64,000 nt of DNA, from the NCBI RefSeq assembly GCF_022402485.1, contig NZ_JAKRSA010000009.1, positions 62,001 through 126,000 on the forward strand, given 5' to 3'. The position numbers were made by a program, and so were the translations under genes. This stretch comes from Phenylobacterium sp. (GTDB lineage Bacteria; Pseudomonadota; Alphaproteobacteria; Caulobacterales; Caulobacteraceae). Shown here piece after piece: positions 45,350 through 55,931 of the stretch (position 1 is its first letter; each line of letters starts with the position of its first letter). A model generated the notes under the pieces. That model made no database searches and was not told the origin of the DNA. It worked only from the letters and a program-made list of their open reading frames with translations.

Positions 45350-46684
45350 CTACAGGTTTTCGCGCAGCCAGGCCGCAGCCTTGGTGACCGGATTGGCCCG
45401 GGGATCCAGGCTCTCCCGGCGAATGCGGGCCCCGGACATCGATTTCGGCGACACGGCCTCACGGGGCCCAAAGGCCGCCCGGTGCAGAACGCCGGCGGCG
45501 GCGCAGAAGGCGGGACCAGAGGCGGCGTCCGCCAGATGCGGCACGCGCCGGGGACGCCCCAGCCGGACGGGACGGTCAAAGACCCGGACGGCCACCTCCC
45601 GCACGCCGGCCAGCTGGCTGGCGCCGCCGGTCAGGACGAGACTGGCGCCTGGCTCCACGGGCGCGCCGGAGGCCTTCAGGCGATCACGGAGCAGTTCCAG
45701 CGTCTCTTCCACCCGCGGGGCGATAATGCCCTTGAGCAGGGAGCGCGGGGCGATGACAGGACCTGCGCCGGGATCATCTCCCCGGGGCGGGGCTTCGATC
45801 ATCTCGCGGTCTTCATTGGCCGAGGCGATGGCCGAGCCGTGCAGGGTCTTGATCCGCTCGGCACCGGCCATGGAGGTGGACAGGCCCCGGGCGATATCGG
45901 CGGTCACATGCTGGCCCCCAACCGGCAGGGTCTCCACATGCACGAGGCTGCCGGCGGTGAAGACCGCCGCCGAGGTCGATCCGCCGCCCATGTCGATACA
46001 GACCGCGCCCAGGTCCATTTCGTCTTCTTCCAGGGCCGCGAGGGCCGAGACGAAGGGGGCGGCAACAACGCCTTCGAACTGCAGATGGGCCCGCTCAACA
46101 CAGGCCCCCAAGGTCTGGAAGGCGGTCTCGCTCACCGAAACCACCAGCAATTCCACCGCAAGGCTGCGGCCAAACATGGCGCGGGGATCGCGGACCCCGC
46201 TCTGACCATCCACCCGCCAGGCGATGGGCAGGATATGGATGGCGCGGCGGTCGGGCAGCTTCACCGGGACCAGGGCCGATTGAATGGCGCGGACCAGGTC
46301 ATGGTCAGAGATCGGGCGCGCACCCAGGCTGACCCGGCCCGAAATCCGGTGGCTGGCCAGCATGCCGCCCGCCATGGTGACGGTGACCCCTTGGACATTG
46401 AGCCCGGCCACGTTCTCGGCCCGCTCCACGGCCTGGGCGATAGCGTCTGAGGCCTCGTCCAGATTGACAATGGCGCCGCCACGAATCCCGCGCGACTGCA
46501 CATAGCCAACCCCTGCGGTGGTCAGGGTGCGATCGGCACGGCGGACCCCCTCCGGCTTCATGATGAAGCAGGACACCTTGGAGGCACCCAGATCCACAGC
46601 CGCCACCAGGGGCTGACGACCCAGGGCGGCCTTCAGGCTCTCGCGGCTGCTATTGCGATCGACCGTTTTGGTCCCGAACGGCAC
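45350..46684 (-). CDS. ftsA: Cell division protein FtsA
   Basis: A 444-residue actin-like ATPase that ties FtsZ filaments to the membrane. AAVDLGASKVSCFIMKP is the phosphate-1 loop, CIDMGGGSTSAAVF the phosphate-2 loop, and LVLTGGASQLAG the adenosine motif. The C-terminal AAAWLRENL is the amphipathic membrane helix. GTG at 46684 is preferred because AAGGAA precedes it; a GTG at 46702, immediately after the ftsQ stop, is the alternative. Transcribed with ftsQ. Confidence 0.95.
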   Translation of the reverse strand: MPFGTKTVDRNSSRESLKAALGRQPLVAAVDLGASKVSCFIMKPEGVRRADRTLTTAGVGYVQSRGIRGGAIVNLDEASDAIAQAVERAENVAGLNVQGVTVTMAGGMLASHRISGRVSLGARPISDHDLVRAIQSALVPVKLPDRRAIHILPIAWRVDGQSGVRDPRAMFGRSLAVELLVVSVSETAFQTLGACVERAHLQFEGVVAAPFVSALAALEEDEMDLGAVCIDMGGGSTSAAVFTAGSLVHVETLPVGGQHVTADIARGLSTSMAGAERIKTLHGSAIASANEDREMIEAPPRGDDPGAGPVIAPRSLLKGIIAPRVEETLELLRDRLKASGAPVEPGASLVLTGGASQLAGVREVAVRVFDRPVRLGRPRRVPHLADAASGPAFCAAAGVLHRAAFGPREAVSPKSMSGARIRRESLDPRANPVTKAAAWLRENL

Positions 46685-46702
46685 GGTTCTTCCTTCCACC
46701 AC

Positions 46703-47617
46703 CTAAGCGCCGTCGGCGACCAGGCCGCCGGAGCGGACCTGTTCACGCGGCCGCACCGCCACCATCGTCGGATCGCGCAGGTCAATCCGTGCAAATCCCA
46801 GCTCGAGAATGCGCGAGCGCTGATCCAGCTGCTCCAGCGCAATCAGGGCTGCTTCCTCATCCACCGCAGGCAGCTGAACCAGGGACCCGTCCTTCAGGCG
46901 CAGGTCCCAGCGGCGATCATCCACGCGCACTAGGGCCTCCACCCGGTTCATCAGCCGGGGCCGCGCCGCAATTCGGGGCAGGATGGTGGCGGCGTGCTGA
47001 TCAGCACCCTCGCCCACCACCAGAGGCAGGCCGGCCGACTGCATCGGACTGGCCTCCGGGATCACCTTACCGTCCACATCGATTACCCGGCTGGTTCCAT
47101 GGTGCTGCCACACGGCCAGCTGGCGGCGCTCGGTGATGGCGATGATCAGGGTATCGGGGAGAAGCCGCACGATTCGCGCTTCCTCAACCCAGCCCACCGC
47201 CTCCACCCGCAGGCGCAGGGCTTCGAGGTCCATGCCCAACAGGGGTTGATCCTTGTAGACGCCAGTGGCGGCCAAGATATCCGCCGTAGCGGCCGGCGAA
47301 GCGCCCTGAACATGGACGGCGTTCAGACGGAAGCCCAGATTGGCCAGTTGGCCGCCGATGGCGGTCTCGGTGCCCTGCCCGAGCCGTTCGGCCCGGTCGC
47401 CGGTGGCCAGGGCGACGATCGCCATGACCGCAAGCACGCCACCAGCCGCCACCATGGCATGGGCTGGAGACAGACCGACGCGGCCCGCCGCGCCGAGCTT
47501 GGCCGGGGTGTAGCCCGCCTGGACCTTTGAGGGACCGCGGGACTTTCGAGGACTGACGGGCGCTTTGGCCCGGGGCTTCGCCTTAGACTGCGCTCCCCCC
47601 CGCAATGCCGCGGGCAT
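46703..47617 (-). CDS. ftsQ: Cell division protein FtsQ
   Basis: A 304-residue bitopic division protein: a basic cytoplasmic tail (about 1-50), one membrane helix ([20 protein letters not shown], about 54-73), a POTRA domain starting [12 protein letters not shown] and the FtsQ-type beta domain. It links early division proteins to FtsW/FtsI. ATG at 47617 has an ideal GGAGGA site. It overlaps the end of ddl by 35 bases. A CtrA-like box inside ddl may drive a separate ftsQA transcript. Confidence 0.95.
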   Translation of the reverse strand: MPAALRGGAQSKAKPRAKAPVSPRKSRGPSKVQAGYTPAKLGAAGRVGLSPAHAMVAAGGVLAVMAIVALATGDRAERLGQGTETAIGGQLANLGFRLNAVHVQGASPAATADILAATGVYKDQPLLGMDLEALRLRVEAVGWVEEARIVRLLPDTLIIAITERRQLAVWQHHGTSRVIDVDGKVIPEASPMQSAGLPLVVGEGADQHAATILPRIAARPRLMNRVEALVRVDDRRWDLRLKDGSLVQLPAVDEEAALIALEQLDQRSRILELGFARIDLRDPTMVAVRPREQVRSGGLVADGA

Positions 47618-48530
47618 AGGCGTCCTCCGTAATCCAAAGCACCAGTTGGTCGAAACCCACCCCGAGCTTCGCCGCCTGCTCGGGGACGAGCGAGGTCGGC
47701 GTCATGCCGGGCTGGGTATTGACCTCCAACAGGACCAGAATGTCGTTAATGTCGTCATAACGAAGGTCGGACCGCGTCACCCCGGTGCACCCCAGGGCGG
47801 CATGGGCCTGCTCGCTGAGTTGCATTGCCCTTTCAAACACATGGGGAGGAATATCCGCGGGAATGATGTGGTCAGACCCCCCCTCGCCATACTTGGCTTC
47901 ATAGTCATAGAAACCCGACTTGGGGACAATGTCGGTTACGGTCATCGCCTTGCCGGCCATGACCCCGCAGGCCAGCTCCTTGCCCCGGATATAGGGCTCG
48001 ACCATGACCTCCTCGCCAAAGGTCCAGCTGGGTGCCACCAGCGCCTGAGGCGGCTGGTTCGCACCTTCGAACACCATAAAGACCCCCACTGAGGAGCCCT
48101 GGCTGTTGGGCTTGACCACATAGGGCGGAGCGATGACGTGGTCAGCGGCGACCTCGAACCGGTTGAACAGCCCGCCGCCAGGAACGGTGACGCCGGCCGC
48201 GGCCAGCACGGCCTTGGCCTTGGCCTTGTCCATGGCCAGAGCCGAAGCCAGGACGCCAGAATGGGTGTAGGGCAGGCCCAGGGTCTCAAGCACTCCCTGA
48301 ACGCAGCCGTCCTCCCCCCACTCCCCGTGCAGGGCGTTGAAGCAGACATCCGGCTTCAATTCGGTGAGGCGGGCGGCCAGGTCGCGGCCGGCGTCAACGC
48401 GGCTGACCCGCGCCCCCAGACGCTCCAGGGCGTCAGCGCAGGCCGCGCCAGACACGAGGCTGACCTCGCGCTCTGGAGAAAGCCCCCCCAGCAGGACGGC
48501 GACATGTTTACCGACGACAGAGAAGGCCAT
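47583..48530 (-). CDS. ddl: D-alanine--D-alanine ligase
   Basis: A 315-residue ATP-grasp ligase that makes the D-Ala-D-Ala dipeptide for MurF. The N-terminal [16 protein letters not shown], the ATP-grasp loop [13 protein letters not shown] and the C-terminal [19 protein letters not shown] (metal-binding Glu and Asn) are conserved. ATG at 48530. In this genome it is separated from murB by an efflux operon and a toxin-antitoxin locus. Its 3' part contains a CtrA-like box for the ftsQA genes. Confidence 0.96.
   Translation of the reverse strand: MAFSVVGKHVAVLLGGLSPEREVSLVSGAACADALERLGARVSRVDAGRDLAARLTELKPDVCFNALHGEWGEDGCVQGVLETLGLPYTHSGVLASALAMDKAKAKAVLAAAGVTVPGGGLFNRFEVAADHVIAPPYVVKPNSQGSSVGVFMVFEGANQPPQALVAPSWTFGEEVMVEPYIRGKELACGVMAGKAMTVTDIVPKSGFYDYEAKYGEGGSDHIIPADIPPHVFERAMQLSEQAHAALGCTGVTRSDLRYDDINDILVLLEVNTQPGMTPTSLVPEQAAKLGVGFDQLVLWITEDAYARGIAGGSAV
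47745..47760 (-). promoter_or_regulatory. CtrA-like box upstream of ftsQ, inside ddl
   Basis: On the minus strand TTAT-GACGACA-TTAAC differs from the CtrA consensus TTAA-N7-TTAAC by one base. It lies 128-143 bases upstream of the ftsQ ATG within the ddl coding sequence. In Caulobacter crescentus the ftsQA promoter is also inside ddl and CtrA-dependent. Confidence 0.5.
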
Positions 48531-48605
48531 GGGGGTCTCGGGCTGCGGAGGGATTGGCCTTCCCCTTCGTCGGCCAAGCCCCCCGCGTCAAGCGCCCTCG
48601 CCCGT

Positions 48606-51600
48606 TCAGATCATCGGTGCCGCGCCGGGAGCCACGATCTGCTCTTCGGCCATCCCTTCGGGCTCCCCACGGCTAAGCAGCCAGTACATGACCGGCGTCG
48701 CCACCCGCGAGAGGACGGTTGAGGTCACCAGCCCCCCCATGATGGCGATGGCCAGGGGGGAGTAGAGGCCTGAGTTCTCCAGGGCCAGGGGGGTCAGGGC
48801 GGCGATAGCGGTCACTGAGGTCAAGAGCACCGGCAGGAAGCGGACCTCGCCGGCCCGCTCGATGGCCGGTCGCAGGGCCATGCCGTTGCGGCGCAGCTGT
48901 TCTGTGAAATCCACCAGCAGGATCGAGTTTTTGATCTCGATGCCAATGAGCGCAATCATGCCGATGGTGGCGGTGAAGGACAGGGAATTGCCCGTCAACC
49001 AAAGGGCCCCCACGGCCCCGAACAGGCCGAGCGGAATGATCCCGGCCACCACCAGGGCGGTCTTGAACTTGCCGAACTCCAGCACCAGCACCGCCAGGAT
49101 GCCGAACACCGCAATCAACACCGCAGCCCCCAGGCCCGCAAAGCTGTTGGATTGGGCCTCGGCCTGGCCGCCCAGCTGCAGGGTGTAGCCCACGGGCAGG
49201 GCAAGCCCGGCCTCAAGACGCTCCACCGCCTCGGCGGTCACCGCAGAGGTCAGGAAGCCGGTGCCCACATTGGCGGTGATGGTGACGGTGCGCTGGCGAT
49301 CGACCCGGTCGATCCGGGCCGGACTGGAGGTCAGGACCGGGTTGGACACCGCCGCCAGAGGGACCGACTGGCCCGTGGTGGAGGGCAGGTAGATGTCCTC
49401 CAGGGCCGCCACCTCGTTGCGGGCACCCATGGGCAGGCGGACATTGACGCTGTAGTCGTCGCCGTCAGGATCGCGGTAGCGGGCCACCGACTCCCCTGAC
49501 AGGGCCAGTCGCGTCACCCGGCGGCCGGCCCCAGCCGGCACCCCCAGGGTCGCGGCCTTGGCCTCGTCCAGGCCAAGATCCAGATCGGTGCGGTCCAGGC
49601 GGATCGGATTGTTCACGTCCCGGGCGCCCGGGGTGGCCTTCAAGATCGCTTCAGCCTGTGCGGCCAGACCCTTGAGAACACTGAGGTCCTGCCCCTGGAG
49701 ACGAACTGCGATGGGCGCCTCGATCGGCGGGCCGTTCTCGAACACGATGACCCGGATGCGCGCGCCTGGATAACGGTCGAAATCTGCGCGCAGGGCGTCC
49801 AGCAGGGCCGGACTCTCGCCGGGCTCCCAGGACTCGAAGGCCGCATAGACCTCGGCATAGTTGGGCTGAGGCTCGGCCTGGATAGAATTGTAGAAGATCT
49901 GCGGATTACCACGGCCCAGATTGGCCGCCTGCCAGACCACGGCCTCTTCCTGCGCCAGCCGGGCCTCCACAAAGCGCAGCACCTCATCGGTCTTCTCCAG
50001 GGAGGTGCCTTGCTGGGTCTCAATTTTCACCAGGAACTGCGGGGTCTCCGCCGGGGGAAACAGAGAAGACCCAATGGCTCCCAGCATGGGGACGGTGGTG
50101 GCGCAGATGGCCACGGTGATGCCCAGGGCGATCCATGGCCGCGCCAGGGCCTGATGCAGGATCGGGCTATAGAAGCGGTGAATGGCGCCATTGATCGCCT
50201 GCAGGAGAGCGTTGCCCTCGGGGTCCTCGTGCCGCGACAGGATGCGGCTGGCCAGGAAGGGGATGATGGTCAGCGACACCAGCAGGGAGCCGGCCACCGT
50301 GGCCAGCACCGCCACGGGCAGGGAGCGGATATAGGCGCCAGAGCCCTCCGGCAGGAACATCAGCGGCAGGAAGGCGAGCATCAGGGTCGCCGTACAGCCG
50401 ATCACCGCCAGGGATATCTGGCGGGTGCCGTTGACCGCTGCAGAGACGCGGTCCTCGCCCGCGCGCAAACGCCGGGCGATGTTCTCGGTGACCACGATGG
50501 AATCGTCCACCAGCAGGCCCAGGCTGAGCACGAAGCCAGCGATGGCCAGCTGGTTAAGGGTGAAACCCAGCCCCTGCATCACCGACAGGCCGATGAGCAG
50601 GGAGAGCGGAATGGACATCATCACCACAACGCCCGCCCGGATGCCCAAGGGCAGAAGGGTGATCAGCACCAGCCCCAGGGCGATGCCGAAGTCCCGGAAC
50701 AGCAGGTTCAGCCGGTACTTGACGTTCTCCGCCTGCTGGAAGCCCCGCTCCAGACGGACCCCAGGCGGCAAACTGGTCTCAAACTCATCCAGGGCGGCGT
50801 TGACGGCGGTGGTCAGGGTGGCGACATCGGCACCGTCCCGCTGCTTCACCGTCACGAAGACCGCCCGCTCCCGGTTGAACCGTGTCAGGTGGGTGGGCTC
50901 AGCCTCAGCCCAGGCCACGGTGGCCACGTCCTCCACCCGCACCACACGCCCATCGACCGTGCGAACCGGGGTCTGAGCAATGTCGTCGAGCTCGCGGAAG
51001 GCGCCGCCGGCCTTGACGTTGAATCGCCGGTCTCCGGCATGGACGGCACCGACCGGGGCCTCGGCCCCCGCCGCTGCCAGGGCGTCGGCCACAGCCGTGG
51101 GCGGCAGCTGCAAAGCCGCCAGCCTTGGCAGGTCCAGGGAGACCCGCACCTCCGACGCCGGCGCGCCCCAGTATTCCGCCTCTCGGACACCCGGCGCGCG
51201 GGCCAGCCGCTCGCGTAGCCGCTCGGCCACCTTTTCCAGCCGCCGCATGGGCAGGTGGTCGCTGACCAGGGCCACCTGAACCACCGCCACCTCAGTGGTC
51301 CGCGCCCGTTGGACCTCCAGCAGGACCAGGCCGTCCGGCAGCCGGGGGCGCAGGGCGTTCACCTCGCGCACGACCTCGTCAAACTTGCGGTCGGTGTCCA
51401 CATCCCAGTTGAACTGCACCTGGACCACGGCGGCCCCGTCCTGACTGGTGGAGCGGATCTCATCCACATCGTCGAGGCCGTCGAGGACGTCCTCCAGGGG
51501 ATCGGCGATCAGCTGCTCCATCTCGGTCGGTTCGGCACCGGGCAGGACGGCACGGACGATCATGAGCGGGATGGGGAAATGCGGGTCTTCGGACCTCGGC

Positions 51601-51701
51601 ATGCTGGCAAAGGAGTTCAAACCCAGCATGGTCAGGAGCGCGAAGGCGACCAGGGTGAACTGCCAGCGGCGAACCGCAAAACCGGCGGGATCGAAGTTCA
51701 T
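48606..51701 (-). CDS. RND efflux transporter permease (AcrB/HAE-1 type)
   Basis: A 1031-residue inner-membrane proton-driven pump of the RND superfamily: 12 membrane helices in two repeats, two large periplasmic loops, and the proton-relay acids in LGLLVDDSIVVTENI of helix 4. The N-terminus FAVRRWQFTLVAFALLTMLG is the usual first helix. It works with the lipoprotein adaptor encoded just upstream (ATGA overlap of four bases) and an outer-membrane channel not encoded here. Substrate unknown (drugs, solvents, lipids or metabolites). No regulator gene nearby. It stands between ddl and murB, where no transporter is usual. Confidence 0.93.
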   Translation of the reverse strand: MNFDPAGFAVRRWQFTLVAFALLTMLGLNSFASMPRSEDPHFPIPLMIVRAVLPGAEPTEMEQLIADPLEDVLDGLDDVDEIRSTSQDGAAVVQVQFNWDVDTDRKFDEVVREVNALRPRLPDGLVLLEVQRARTTEVAVVQVALVSDHLPMRRLEKVAERLRERLARAPGVREAEYWGAPASEVRVSLDLPRLAALQLPPTAVADALAAAGAEAPVGAVHAGDRRFNVKAGGAFRELDDIAQTPVRTVDGRVVRVEDVATVAWAEAEPTHLTRFNRERAVFVTVKQRDGADVATLTTAVNAALDEFETSLPPGVRLERGFQQAENVKYRLNLLFRDFGIALGLVLITLLPLGIRAGVVVMMSIPLSLLIGLSVMQGLGFTLNQLAIAGFVLSLGLLVDDSIVVTENIARRLRAGEDRVSAAVNGTRQISLAVIGCTATLMLAFLPLMFLPEGSGAYIRSLPVAVLATVAGSLLVSLTIIPFLASRILSRHEDPEGNALLQAINGAIHRFYSPILHQALARPWIALGITVAICATTVPMLGAIGSSLFPPAETPQFLVKIETQQGTSLEKTDEVLRFVEARLAQEEAVVWQAANLGRGNPQIFYNSIQAEPQPNYAEVYAAFESWEPGESPALLDALRADFDRYPGARIRVIVFENGPPIEAPIAVRLQGQDLSVLKGLAAQAEAILKATPGARDVNNPIRLDRTDLDLGLDEAKAATLGVPAGAGRRVTRLALSGESVARYRDPDGDDYSVNVRLPMGARNEVAALEDIYLPSTTGQSVPLAAVSNPVLTSSPARIDRVDRQRTVTITANVGTGFLTSAVTAEAVERLEAGLALPVGYTLQLGGQAEAQSNSFAGLGAAVLIAVFGILAVLVLEFGKFKTALVVAGIIPLGLFGAVGALWLTGNSLSFTATIGMIALIGIEIKNSILLVDFTEQLRRNGMALRPAIERAGEVRFLPVLLTSVTAIAALTPLALENSGLYSPLAIAIMGGLVTSTVLSRVATPVMYWLLSRGEPEGMAEEQIVAPGAAPMI

Positions 51702-52822
51702 GGCGCGGCGCTCTCAGAGGCCGCGCCCTGGGGGGTCGCCCCCTTGGCCTGGGCGGCCAGGGCGGCAGGATCGACCACCAGCACCTTGTCCCCATCATCC
51801 ACGAAGCCGCCGCCTGCGGTGATGACTCGGGCATTGGGGGCGAGGCCCGAAACCAGGGCGTCGTCGCCGTCAAAGCCGCCAAAGATTACCGCGGTGCGCC
51901 GGGCCACATCCCCATCCAGCCGCAGCACGAAGGCCTGGTCGGCCTGGGCCTCCTGGATGGCTTCGGCAGGGATCCGGGCAAAGCCCGTGGCACCTGAAGT
52001 CGCCGGTTTTGCGGTGATCTGCGCACGACCCACCTGGCCGCTGCGCAGGCCAGGGACGGCGGCAATCTCGATTTCCACATCCACGGTTCCGGCCCCGGCC
52101 GCACTGGCTCCGCCGATCAGGATGACCCGCCCCGGCAGGGACTGGTCACCCACCTCCACCTGGGCGGCGGCACCTGGTGCGATGCGGGCCGCCTGACGGT
52201 CGGGGATCGGAACCCGCAGCACGAAGGGCGAGCCGGCATCCGCCACGGTCACCACCGTCTGGCCCGGCTGTACCACCTGGCCGGCCGCAGCAGCGCGGGC
52301 CAGGACGACGCCAGACGTCGGCGACGACAGCGTCGCCCAACGGCGATCGAAGGCGGCGGCGGCATAGGCGGCCTCGGCAGCCTCAAGGGCCGTGCGACGA
52401 TCATCGATCCGCTGGCGGCTGACAAAGCCCTTGTCGAACAGGGCCTGGTCCCGCTCCAGGTCCCGCCGGGCGCGGTCCAGCGCGGCCTTGGCCTGCTGGC
52501 GGCCGGCCTCCACGGCGGTGGGGTCGAGCCTGGCGATCACCTGGCCGGCCTGGACGATATCCCCCTCATCCACGGTGAGGCTGGTGATGACCCCGGGCAC
52601 CCGGAAGGCCAGCTGCGCCTCCCGCTGGCGGGCGAGCGCCCCGGTGGCGGTGATCAGGGTCTCGGCGCTGGCGGCCCGCACGGGCGCGGCCTCCACGGCC
52701 GGCGGCGGCGCCTCGGCGGCCGGGGTCTCCGCTCCGCCCCCGCAGGCCGCCAGAATCGAGGCGACACCTGCGATAGCGGTGAGCGTGACTGTGTGCCTAA
52801 GCTGCCTGACGCGACCCTGCAT
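51698..52822 (-). CDS. RND efflux periplasmic adaptor lipoprotein (membrane fusion protein)
   Basis: A 374-residue HlyD/AcrA-family adaptor. The signal peptide ends in ILAAC, a lipobox, so it is anchored to the inner membrane. A biotinyl-lipoyl-like half (AFRVPGVITSLTVDEGDIVQ), a helical hairpin rich in Arg/Ala/Asp (about 105-150), the second half (SPTSGVVLARAAAAGQVVQP) and a beta-barrel domain follow. ATG at 52822 with GGGGTGG upstream. First gene of the two-gene efflux operon; divergent from the antitoxin gene with 153 bases between starts. Confidence 0.93.
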   Translation of the reverse strand: MQGRVRQLRHTVTLTAIAGVASILAACGGGAETPAAEAPPPAVEAAPVRAASAETLITATGALARQREAQLAFRVPGVITSLTVDEGDIVQAGQVIARLDPTAVEAGRQQAKAALDRARRDLERDQALFDKGFVSRQRIDDRRTALEAAEAAYAAAAFDRRWATLSSPTSGVVLARAAAAGQVVQPGQTVVTVADAGSPFVLRVPIPDRQAARIAPGAAAQVEVGDQSLPGRVILIGGASAAGAGTVDVEIEIAAVPGLRSGQVGRAQITAKPATSGATGFARIPAEAIQEAQADQAFVLRLDGDVARRTAVIFGGFDGDDALVSGLAPNARVITAGGGFVDDGDKVLVVDPAALAAQAKGATPQGAASESAAP

Positions 52823-52936
52823 GACGCCACCCCGTTCCCTGGCTGAGGGGCGATCTAAACAGCGTTAGCTTACGTTGTAAATAGGAACGGCGTTTGGCGG
52901 ACGGCCATGCCAGCTCAGCCGCTAGTGGAGACCAGT

Positions 52937-52962
52937 TAAAAATGCTATTATTGGTGCTTTTA
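52937..52962 (+). promoter_or_regulatory. AT-rich candidate promoter/operator of the toxin-antitoxin locus
   Basis: TAAAA (52937-52941) and TTTTA (52958-52962) frame an AT-rich centre, ATGCTATTATTGGTGC, directly before the AAGGAG ribosome site of the antitoxin. Phd-type antitoxins usually bind such short inverted repeats. Weak evidence. Confidence 0.3.
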
Positions 52963-52975
52963 AGGAGCCTTTCTG

Positions 52976-53224
52976 ATGCCGCACCAGATTCACGCCCTGA
53001 CGACGGCGAGCGTTTCAGAACTAAAGAAGAACCCCATGGGCACGGTTGCGGCCGGCGAGGGATTCCCGGTCGCCATCCTCAACCGTAATGAGCCGGCCTT
53101 CTACTGCGTCCCCGCCAGGGCCTATGAGGCCATGCTCGAGCGGCTTGAAGACCTGGAACTCAACGCCATAGCCGATGCGCGCCAAGGCCAGGAGATCCAC
53201 AGGGTCTCGCTGGATGACCTATGA
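52976..53224 (+). CDS. Phd/YefM family antitoxin
   Basis: An 82-residue type II antitoxin. SVSELKKNPMGTVAAGEGFPVAILNRN with PAFYCVPARAYEAMLERLED is the prevent-host-death fold: an N-terminal DNA-binding half and a C-terminal helix that would cover the toxin. ATG at 52976 with AAGGAG eight bases upstream. Its stop overlaps the first codons of the toxin reading frame, the normal arrangement for such pairs. By family it binds its own promoter and neutralises a RelE-type toxin. Confidence 0.88.
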   Translation: MPHQIHALTTASVSELKKNPMGTVAAGEGFPVAILNRNEPAFYCVPARAYEAMLERLEDLELNAIADARQGQEIHRVSLDDL

Positions 53225-53502
53225 ACTCGCCTTCCTGGACGAGGCCCTGTGAGTGGCGCAGGCTCGACAACGCCACCCGCGCGCAGTTCAAATCCAAGCT
53301 CGCTGAGCGCTTGCAGAACCCGAAAATCCCCTCAGCGCGCCTGCATGGCGCCAAGGCGCGCTACAAGATCAAGCTTCGAAATGCTGGATATCGCCTGGTC
53401 TATGAGGTGAAGGATCAGCAACTGCTGGTTCTCATCGTCGCCGTCGGCAAGCGCGAACGTAACGAGGTCTACAGAGCCGCGGAACGCCGCAAGGCCGAGT
53501 GA
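53214..53502 (+). pseudogene. RelE/ParE family toxin, frameshifted near the start
   Basis: The expected toxin start ATG at 53214 reads MTYELAFLDEAL and then meets TGA at 53250-53252. From 53251 a second frame continues as EWRRLDNATRAQFKSKL and covers the rest of a normal RelE fold (KARYKIKLRNAGYRLVYEV, with RERNEVYRAAERR at the end). A loss of two bases (or gain of one) after the 12th codon explains this. A shorter product could start at ATG 53221, which overlaps the antitoxin stop as ATGA, but its first ten residues replace the first beta strand. Such toxins cut mRNA on the ribosome; this copy is probably inactive unless the sequence contains an error. Confidence 0.7.
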
Positions 53503-53528
53503 GGACGGGCGGGATCACACCCGAAACA

Positions 53529-53558
53529 AGGGGGCTGCATAGTTGTCAGCCGCCCCCT
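53529..53558. terminator. Candidate terminator between the toxin gene and murB
   Basis: AGGGGGCTG (53529-53537) pairs with CAGCCGCCCCCT (53547-53558) with a three-base bulge; the murB stop codon lies in the loop side. On the minus strand TTGTTTCGGG follows. It could end both convergent units. Confidence 0.4.
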
Positions 53559-54462
53559 CCGAGCCCCTTGCCCGCCCGCCCAATCCGCTTGATTTCCCAG
53601 TCGAGGGATACGCCCAGCTTCAGGGCCACGTCGGCGCGGACTGCTTCGCCCAGGCCTTCCAGGTCGGCGGCTGTGGCTTCGCCGGTGTTGATCATGAAGT
53701 TGGAATGCAGGGGGGAGAACATGGCCCCGCCGTGGGGTTTGCCGCGCCAGCCGGCCTCGTCGACCAGCTTCCAGGCCGAGTGACCGGGGGGGTTCTTGAA
53801 GGTGGAGCCGCCGGTCTTTTCGCGGATCGGCTGGGTGGTTTCCCGCCTCGCGGTGATCTCGTCGATGCGGGCGGTGATGGCGGCGGGGTCGTCGGCCTGG
53901 CCCTGATAGACCGCTTCGATCCAGATGATGTCGGCCGGCGCCTGACTGTGGCGATAGGTGTAGCCGAAGTCGGACAGGGTGAAGTCCCGCCGGGCGCCTG
54001 AGCGATCGATGCCGGTGGCAGAGACCAGCAGGTCCTTGGTCTCGGCCCCGTAGCAGCCGGCGTTCATGGTCAGGGCGCCGCCGATGGAGCCAGGGATGCC
54101 GGCATAGAATTCCAGGCCCGCGATACCGGCCTTGGCGGCGGCGCGGGCGACCATGGCGTCCAGGGCCGCGGCGCCGGCGGTGACCCGCAGGCCCTCGGTC
54201 GTCACCTGACCAAAGGCCTTGCCGGCCAGACGGACGACGACGCCCTCGATCCCGCCGTCGCGGATGATGACGTTGGAGCCGACGCCCAGCACCGTGACGG
54301 GGACGGCCGGATCGAGGCCCCGCAGGAAGTCGGCCAGATCCTCGGCGTCAGCCGGCAGGAAGAGCAGGTCAGCGGCCCCGCCCACCCGGAACCAGGTGAA
54401 GGGCGAGAGCGGCTCGTCCTTCAGCAGACGGCCGCGGACCGCCGGCAGGGCCTCGCGCCAGC

Positions 54463-54466
<4 letters not shown>
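53546..54466 (-). CDS. murB: UDP-N-acetylenolpyruvoylglucosamine reductase
   Basis: A 306-residue FAD enzyme that reduces UDP-GlcNAc-enolpyruvate to UDP-MurNAc with [19 protein letters not shown] and [12 protein letters not shown] bind FAD; the catalytic Ser is in [21 protein letters not shown], and the [11 protein letters not shown] segment is typical of type II MurB. ATG at 54466 overlaps the murC stop by four bases (ATGA). It is the last gene of the mur operon; downstream the plus-strand toxin gene converges with it. Confidence 0.96.
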
Positions 54467-55887
<1,421 letters not shown>

Positions 55888-55931
55888 GGGCGACGGGGCC
55901 TGTGGCTGGAGGGGAGCGGGCCGAGCGGCCC

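Noticed and set aside
48554-48577. TTGGCC/GGCCAA hairpin between the efflux operon and ddl as a terminator
   Set aside because: Only six base pairs with a 12-base loop and no T run; too weak.
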